In this document: positions 7,875 through 11,050 of the stretch, piece by piece
Numbering within the stretch: the first letter of the stretch is position 1
How the letters are laid out: the number at the start of each line of letters is the position of its first letter
DNA from: an uncultured Atopobium sp.
GTDB lineage: Bacteria; Actinomycetota; Coriobacteriia; Coriobacteriales; Atopobiaceae
Assembly (NCBI GenBank): GCA_946999785.1
Contig: CAMQEO010000035.1
Span: forward strand, 1 to 11,050
DNA length: 11,050 nucleotides
Reading direction: 5' to 3'
Notes under the pieces: generated by a model
Told to the model about the DNA's origin: nothing
The model's database searches: none
The model's input: the letters and a program-made list of their open reading frames with translations, nothing else
Made by a program: the position numbers and the translations under genes

Positions 7875-8131
7875 TTTAACGAGCTATTCTATTTGAAATG
7901 CACTTACAAAGGACGCTCAACCCTTAATCTCTCCTGAGTGTACCCAAGTGCTTCGACTTGTAACTATCATAGTGCAAATTCCGAAAAAAATTAATAAAGA
8001 GCGCAAGCGTTCCGCTAACGGTTGAATGCACAGGCTCACGGACATATATAACTTTGGATTGCTTACGGCTGCGAGACAGGTCATGCAGGACGCAGGGAAC
8101 CTCAAGCATATAACGCATGCCAATGACGAAT

Positions 8132-8323
8132 CTAGCTTGCAAGCCACGCAGAAATGCCTGGAATAACGGCATATATAACAAAAATTCCGTAAAAAATAAC
8201 CATGAGAACAACGTAGGCAATCATGTTAATTCTAAAAATAAGCTGGGTATTATCCTTTGAGGATGATGAGTCTTTTTGTTTATTGTTAGTTATGGCGTTT
8301 TTATCTTGCGAGGACATGCTCAT
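8132..8323 (-). CDS. Small predicted single-pass membrane protein, unknown function
   Basis: This 63-residue protein is not recognised as a named family. Its first 28 or so residues are polar, rich in Ser, Asp, Asn, Lys and Gln. A long hydrophobic segment (about 29-57, running from LIFRINMIAYVV through VIYAVIPGI) then probably forms one membrane helix, and the chain ends SAWLAS. Support for a real gene is an AGGAG (8329-8333) 5 nt before the ATG at 8323, a plausible promoter upstream (8414-8442), and a sensible soluble-tail-plus-helix design. In-frame alternatives are a GTG at 8329 and an ATG at 8317. It is divergent from rnpB and lies upstream of nifJ in the same direction, but 380 bp away, so a shared operon is doubtful. 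It could be a subunit or modulator of a membrane complex, but nothing shows which. Confidence 0.65.
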   Translation of the reverse strand: MSMSSQDKNAITNNKQKDSSSSKDNTQLIFRINMIAYVVLMVIFYGIFVIYAVIPGISAWLAS

Positions 8324-8328
8324 AACCA

Positions 8329-8333
8329 CTCCT
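8329..8333 (-). promoter_or_regulatory. Ribosome binding site of the small membrane-protein gene
   Basis: Read on the minus strand, AGGAG is followed by a 5-nt spacer and ATG at 8323. The spacing is ideal and favours 8323 over the GTG at 8329, which overlaps this site, and over the ATG at 8317. Confidence 0.65.
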
Positions 8334-8386
8334 AACGGCTATTGTTTATATAGTTACCTAATAGATGATGCTCATACTTGTTATAT

Positions 8387-8404
8387 GTTCGTACACGTAC
8401 AAAC
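8387..8404. promoter_or_regulatory. Imperfect 18-bp palindrome, candidate operator
   Basis: GTTCGTACACGTACAAAC is an inverted repeat whose 8-bp arms match at seven positions, around a 2-bp centre. It lies just downstream of the predicted start point of the promoter at 8414-8442, a usual place for a repressor site. The cognate regulator is not in the window, and the sequence does not match an operator I can name. Confidence 0.4.
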
Positions 8405-8413
8405 TCCCCTCTT

Positions 8414-8442
8414 ACTTTACTCATTTTGTACATATATGACAA
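8414..8442 (-). promoter_or_regulatory. Predicted promoter of the small membrane-protein gene
   Basis: On the minus strand TTGTCA (8437-8442, five of six consensus bases) is followed after 17 bp by TAAAGT (8414-8419, four of six). Transcription would start near 8407, leaving a leader of about 85 nt with the palindrome at its beginning. Confidence 0.45.
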
Positions 8443-8511
8443 TATCTAATCCAACATATTTGAACCCATTCAAAGTACGAATCCATTATGTATGGTAATC
8501 CTCATATTTAG

Positions 8512-8520
8512 TGTTACAAT
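8512..8520 (+). promoter_or_regulatory. Extended -10 promoter element of rnpB
   Basis: TGTTACAAT contains a TGn extension and the -10 hexamer TACAAT (8515-8520). It ends 7 bp before position 8528, where the P1 stem of the RNase P RNA begins, exactly as expected for a start at the mature 5' end. No good -35 is present, which is common with extended -10 promoters. Confidence 0.65.
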
Positions 8521-8527
8521 GTTTTGA

Positions 8528-8887
8528 GCAAAGTGGACTCAGTGGCTGCGGATCGTAGGTTTTCTACGATATGAGGAAAGTCCGGGCTCCACAGGGCAAA
8601 ATGCTGGTTAACAACCAGGCGGGGTAACCCGACGGATAGCGCCGCAGAAAAGAAGACTCCCACCACATCGCATGCCGATGTAAGAGAAAAGCTGAAACGG
8701 TAGTGTAAGAGACTACCAGCACGGTAGCAATATCGTGGCTTGGCAAGCCCCATTTGGAGCAAACGCGAATAGGAATGTAATAGATCGGCCCGATCTGCAT
8801 TCGGGTAGCGCGCTTGAGGAATCTGGTAACAGATTCTCTAGATAAATAGTCACTCTCGACAGAACCCGGCTTATAGGTCCACTTTGC
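8528..8887 (+). ncRNA. rnpB: RNase P RNA (bacterial, A-type-like)
   Basis: This is the catalytic RNA that removes 5' leaders from precursor tRNAs, acting with the RnpA protein. The ends pair as P1: GCAAAGTGGAC (8528-8538) with GTCCACTTTGC (8877-8887). Conserved blocks are GAGGAAAGTCCGGGCTCC (8573-8590, P4 5' side), ACGGTAGTGTAAGAGACTACCAGC near 8700 (split here as the CR II/III helix and its GTAAGAG loop), CATTTGGAGCAAACGCGAA near 8752, the GGGTA (8804-8808) that binds the tRNA CCA end, and ACAGAACCCGGCTTAT (8860-8875, P4 3' side). P3 is a 7-bp hairpin (ATCGTAG/CTACGAT). The length of about 360 nt is normal. Ends are set from P1 and may be off by a few bases. No obvious terminator follows it. 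Confidence 0.97.
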
Positions 8888-8969
8888 ACGTATTACATTT
8901 ACGCACAGAAACACTCTATGAACACAACCACAATCGTTGCCGCATAAGCACTGATAAATTGTAAATCTA

Positions 8970-8989
8970 TGCGCTATTTTTATAACGCA
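8970..8989 (-). terminator. Weak terminator-like hairpin after the CHAP gene
   Basis: On the minus strand TGCGTTAT pairs with ATAGCGCA (8 bp, with one T-G wobble) around an AAAA loop, starting about 10 bp after the stop codon. The following sequence (TAGATTT) has few T's. On the plus strand the same hairpin has a C-A mismatch, so it would serve rnpB less well. Confidence 0.4.
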
Positions 8990-8999
8990 GGATATGAGT

Positions 9000-11050
9000 C
9001 TACACAAACGGATACGGTCTAATAATTGCACGAACATGTGTAAAAGGACGAGTGCGTCGCCAAACACCGTTACCCGCGTGTTGAGATCCTGCTTCACCCG
9101 ATGAAGTATTACCTTCAATAGTAGTAATAGTAGACCCGTTGTTACTTTCGATAATACCTATATGCTGACAGCTGCTGCCACCATGGAAGTTATACAGAAC
9201 TATATCGCCAGGTTTGCAATCATGTACATTTGAAAGAATTTGTGACCTTCCATCGTAAAGTGCACGTGAATAAATTTGATCACAGTTATACGAAGGTAGT
9301 GCATCCCATGAAACATGTGCTTGATCAAAACACCATGAAACAAAAATTGCACACCACCAAACTTCAGAAGAAGGACCGCGAAGCCATGGAGTATCAGTTA
9401 TGTCAGCCATCCAGCGTCCGTATTTACTACCAGGCTGAGGATCATTAAATGCTTCATATCCAATCTCGCCTGCAGCAGCACGCAATAACCAGTTTTTAAG
9501 CGTTTCAACCGATGGCCTATCAGACCTGCTTAAATCCAGTCCATTTATATAATCAATATAAAAATGCTCGTTATTTACATTGATATAGCCAAATAACGCC
9601 TTATTGCTTTGTGGGTCAAAATAAAACCACTTATTGTTTGACGTATGACACCAACCTTTTACAAGATAAGCATTTTTGTCGGCAAACAACCACGAGCCGT
9701 CATTGGTATATATCCAAGACTCATAAATCAAACCATTGTTTTTATCTAACCAATAGGTATAACCTTTATCGGTTAAGATACCTGTTTTCATAGTATGGTC
9801 TTGATTAAAGTAGTACCAGTATCCGCTTTTTGTTTTAAGCCAACCTGTTGCTAATACACCACTGTCATCAGTATGTAACCAGTTTCCTTGAGTATCCTGT
9901 ACCCAAGAGTCATACAAAAGACCTGCGTTTTCATCTAACCAGTAGTCATAACCCTTATCGGTTACTTTGCCTGTTGCAAGCTTGTAATCGTTGTTAAAGT
10001 ACCACCACTTGCCGTTAGCAGTGTAGTACCACCCTTTAACAAGGCAACCCCATTTATCGGTGTGAAGCCATTTGCCTTGGGCGTCTTTTGCCCAATCGTT
10101 ATAAACCAAACCTTGAGAGGAGTCTAACCAGTAGTCATAACCCTTATAACTTACTTTGCCTGTTGCAAGTTTGTAATCGTCGTTAAAGTACCACCATTTG
10201 CCGTTGTATACGGTTTGATACCAGCCTTTTGCCAGAATGCCTTTATCATCGGTGTGAAGCCAGTTACCTTGGGCGTCTTTTGCCCAATCATCGTACACAA
10301 GACCTTTTGTTTCATCAAGCCAGTAGTCATGACCATCGGTAGTTACTTTACCCGTAGCAAGTTTATAGTCAGAATTAAAGTAGAACCATTTACCATTAGG
10401 AGCATGATACCAGCCTGTAAGAAGGCAACCATTACCATCGGTGCGAAGCCATTTGCCTGTAGAATCTTTTACCCAATCGTTATAGATAAGACCTTGATCT
10501 TTATCTAACCAGTACTCTTTGCCATCAACGCTAACTTTACCGAGTGCCATCTTAAAATTGGAATCAAAATAAAAACGCGCACCCGATGAATGCTTGTACC
10601 AGCCTTTTATCAGACAGCCCGAACCATCAGTTAGCATGCGTGTACCGTCTTGATTATTTATCCATGAATTGTAGAGCAGCCCATAATCACTATCTATCCA
10701 ATAATGATGTCCACGCACAACGCATTCGCCGAAAATGGCATAACCGGTGGATGGATCCGCATACCAACGTTTTCCATTGATTGCGTTAAACCAACCTTTT
10801 GCAGTTCTGCCCGTAGAATATACATAATAATATCCATATGAATCTTGCTTCCAAGATCCAATACTAAGTCCTAGATAATGAGCTTTTTCGTCGGTGTATC
10901 GGTTAATCCAACCCTGCCAATATATCTGCTGAGAAGGGTAAATATTTTTTACATTATCTATAACAGCGTCACAAATTGCAGCAATCAGCTGCTCATCATT
11001 CATTGAACCATCGATATTGGCAAGCTTGAAGAACTTATTACAACCCCAAT
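9000..11050 (-). CDS. CHAP-domain cell-wall hydrolase with choline-binding-like repeats (5' end outside window)
   Basis: This is a probable secreted peptidoglycan amidase/endopeptidase held on the surface by wall-binding repeats. The frame stays open to the right edge: before Met at 11003 it reads WGCNKFFKLANIDGS with no stop and no ribosome binding site, so that Met is likely internal and the N-terminus is missing. Numbered from Met at 11003, residues 69-490 hold aromatic, Gly-rich repeats. The marker YWxDxxxGLxYxxW starts at 101, 164, 227, 291, 354 and 417, a spacing of 63-64, plus a degenerate copy (FYIDYINGLD) at 481. Residues about 500-667 are the CHAP domain, with nucleophile Cys551 in WWCAIFVSW, His614 in CQHIGII and Glu630/Asn632 in TIEGNTSS. 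The family cleaves peptide or amide bonds in peptidoglycan. The ligand of the repeats (choline or another glycopolymer) is unknown. No signal peptide is visible because the start is lost. Confidence 0.92.
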   Translation of the reverse strand, partial: WGCNKFFKLANIDGSMNDEQLIAAICDAVIDNVKNIYPSQQIYWQGWINRYTDEKAHYLGLSIGSWKQDSYGYYYVYSTGRTAKGWFNAINGKRWYADPSTGYAIFGECVVRGHHYWIDSDYGLLYNSWINNQDGTRMLTDGSGCLIKGWYKHSSGARFYFDSNFKMALGKVSVDGKEYWLDKDQGLIYNDWVKDSTGKWLRTDGNGCLLTGWYHAPNGKWFYFNSDYKLATGKVTTDGHDYWLDETKGLVYDDWAKDAQGNWLHTDDKGILAKGWYQTVYNGKWWYFNDDYKLATGKVSYKGYDYWLDSSQGLVYNDWAKDAQGKWLHTDKWGCLVKGWYYTANGKWWYFNNDYKLATGKVTDKGYDYWLDENAGLLYDSWVQDTQGNWLHTDDSGVLATGWLKTKSGYWYYFNQDHTMKTGILTDKGYTYWLDKNNGLIYESWIYTNDGSWLFADKNAYLVKGWCHTSNNKWFYFDPQSNKALFGYINVNNEHFYIDYINGLDLSRSDRPSVETLKNWLLRAAAGEIGYEAFNDPQPGSKYGRWMADITDTPWLRGPSSEVWWCAIFVSWCFDQAHVSWDALPSYNCDQIYSRALYDGRSQILSNVHDCKPGDIVLYNFHGGSSCQHIGIIESNNGSTITTIEGNTSSGEAGSQHAGNGVWRRTRPFTHVRAIIRPYPFV
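9534..10799 (-). repeat. Tandem wall-binding repeats, 189-192 bp period
   Basis: This is the coding repeat array of the CHAP protein. Six full units and one degenerate unit of 63-64 residues are present. Middle units are almost identical at the DNA level: the tract at 9935-9958 recurs at 10124-10147 (189 bp), and the tract at 10075-10097 recurs at 10267-10289 (192 bp). The outer units have drifted much further. This pattern points to recent duplication or gene conversion in the middle of the array. Confidence 0.85.

Larger units (their letters stand above)
7753..8131. other. Long leader/intergenic region upstream of nifJ
   Basis: There are about 380 bp between the small membrane-protein gene and nifJ. 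I see no convincing gene. On the minus strand it holds a T-rich run (complement of 7983-7990) behind weak GC-rich pairing (about 7998-8025) that may end the small gene. It also holds a possible nifJ promoter (7846-7874) and a small hairpin followed by five T's (7796-7814) in the untranslated leader. No riboswitch class or known regulator site is recognised. Confidence 0.5.

Noticed and set aside
7924..8220. Minus-strand 98-codon hydrophobic frame upstream of nifJ
   Set aside because: It overlaps the better supported small membrane-protein gene in another frame. Its hydrophobicity is a frame-shadow of the helix codons, and there is no good ribosome binding site.
8223..8498. Plus-strand 91-codon frame between the small gene and rnpB
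   Set aside because: It is antisense to the small membrane-protein gene and its promoter, has no ribosome binding site, and has irregular composition.
8888..8999. Gap after rnpB examined for a tRNA or rnpB terminator
   Set aside because: No cloverleaf arms or T-loop are visible, and the only hairpin (8970-8989) fits the opposite strand better.
8564..9118. Minus-strand 184-codon frame over rnpB
   Set aside because: It lies antisense to a clearly recognised RNase P RNA and overlaps the end of the CHAP gene. The open frame is incidental.
9534..10799. Regularly spaced repeats considered as a CRISPR array
   Set aside because: The 189-192-bp period lies within one open reading frame and encodes aromatic wall-binding motifs. 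The size and layout do not fit repeats and spacers.

Overview
The window looks like chromosome of an anaerobic, host-associated, fermentative Gram-positive bacterium. The best guess is a low-GC member of the Coriobacteriia, such as an Atopobium/Fannyhessea/Lancefieldella relative. This rests on a sortase-anchored LPSTGD surface protein with an InlB-type repeat, a single-chain pyruvate:ferredoxin oxidoreductase, a HelD-type RNA polymerase recycling factor, and a large CHAP-domain wall hydrolase with choline-binding-like repeats. The GC content is moderately low by eye. The taxonomic call is an inference, not a match.

Layout from left to right. (1) Positions 2-829 (+) hold the C-terminal part of a cell-wall-anchored surface protein, closed by a clear terminator at 881-920. 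(2) A gap of about 320 bp leads into a probable two-gene unit: engB (1149-1736, ribosome-assembly GTPase) and helD (1785-4067, RNA polymerase-releasing ATPase), ended by a strong hairpin at 4153-4184. (3) nifJ (7752-4213, -) converges on helD and encodes a complete pyruvate:ferredoxin oxidoreductase. Its last codons are tandemly duplicated just past its stop. (4) A leader or intergenic stretch of about 380 bp lies between nifJ and a small predicted one-helix membrane protein (8323-8132, -). (5) Divergent from it is rnpB (8528-8887, +), the RNase P RNA, with a good extended -10 element. An imperfect 18-bp palindrome sits just downstream of the predicted promoter of the small gene. (6) From 9000 to the right edge (-) runs a large modular surface enzyme. 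It has at least six wall-binding repeats of 63-64 residues and a C-terminal CHAP domain. Its reading frame is still open at position 11050, so the true start is outside the window.

The genes fall into three themes. Translation and RNA housekeeping is represented by engB, helD and rnpB. Central anaerobic energy metabolism is represented by nifJ, which converts pyruvate to acetyl-CoA plus reduced ferredoxin. Cell surface functions are represented by the LPSTG adhesin-like protein and the CHAP hydrolase at the two edges. No mobile element, CRISPR array, tRNA gene or clear defence system is visible. The less explained parts are the small membrane protein with its palindrome, the duplicated nifJ 3' end, and the recently expanded repeats in the CHAP gene.
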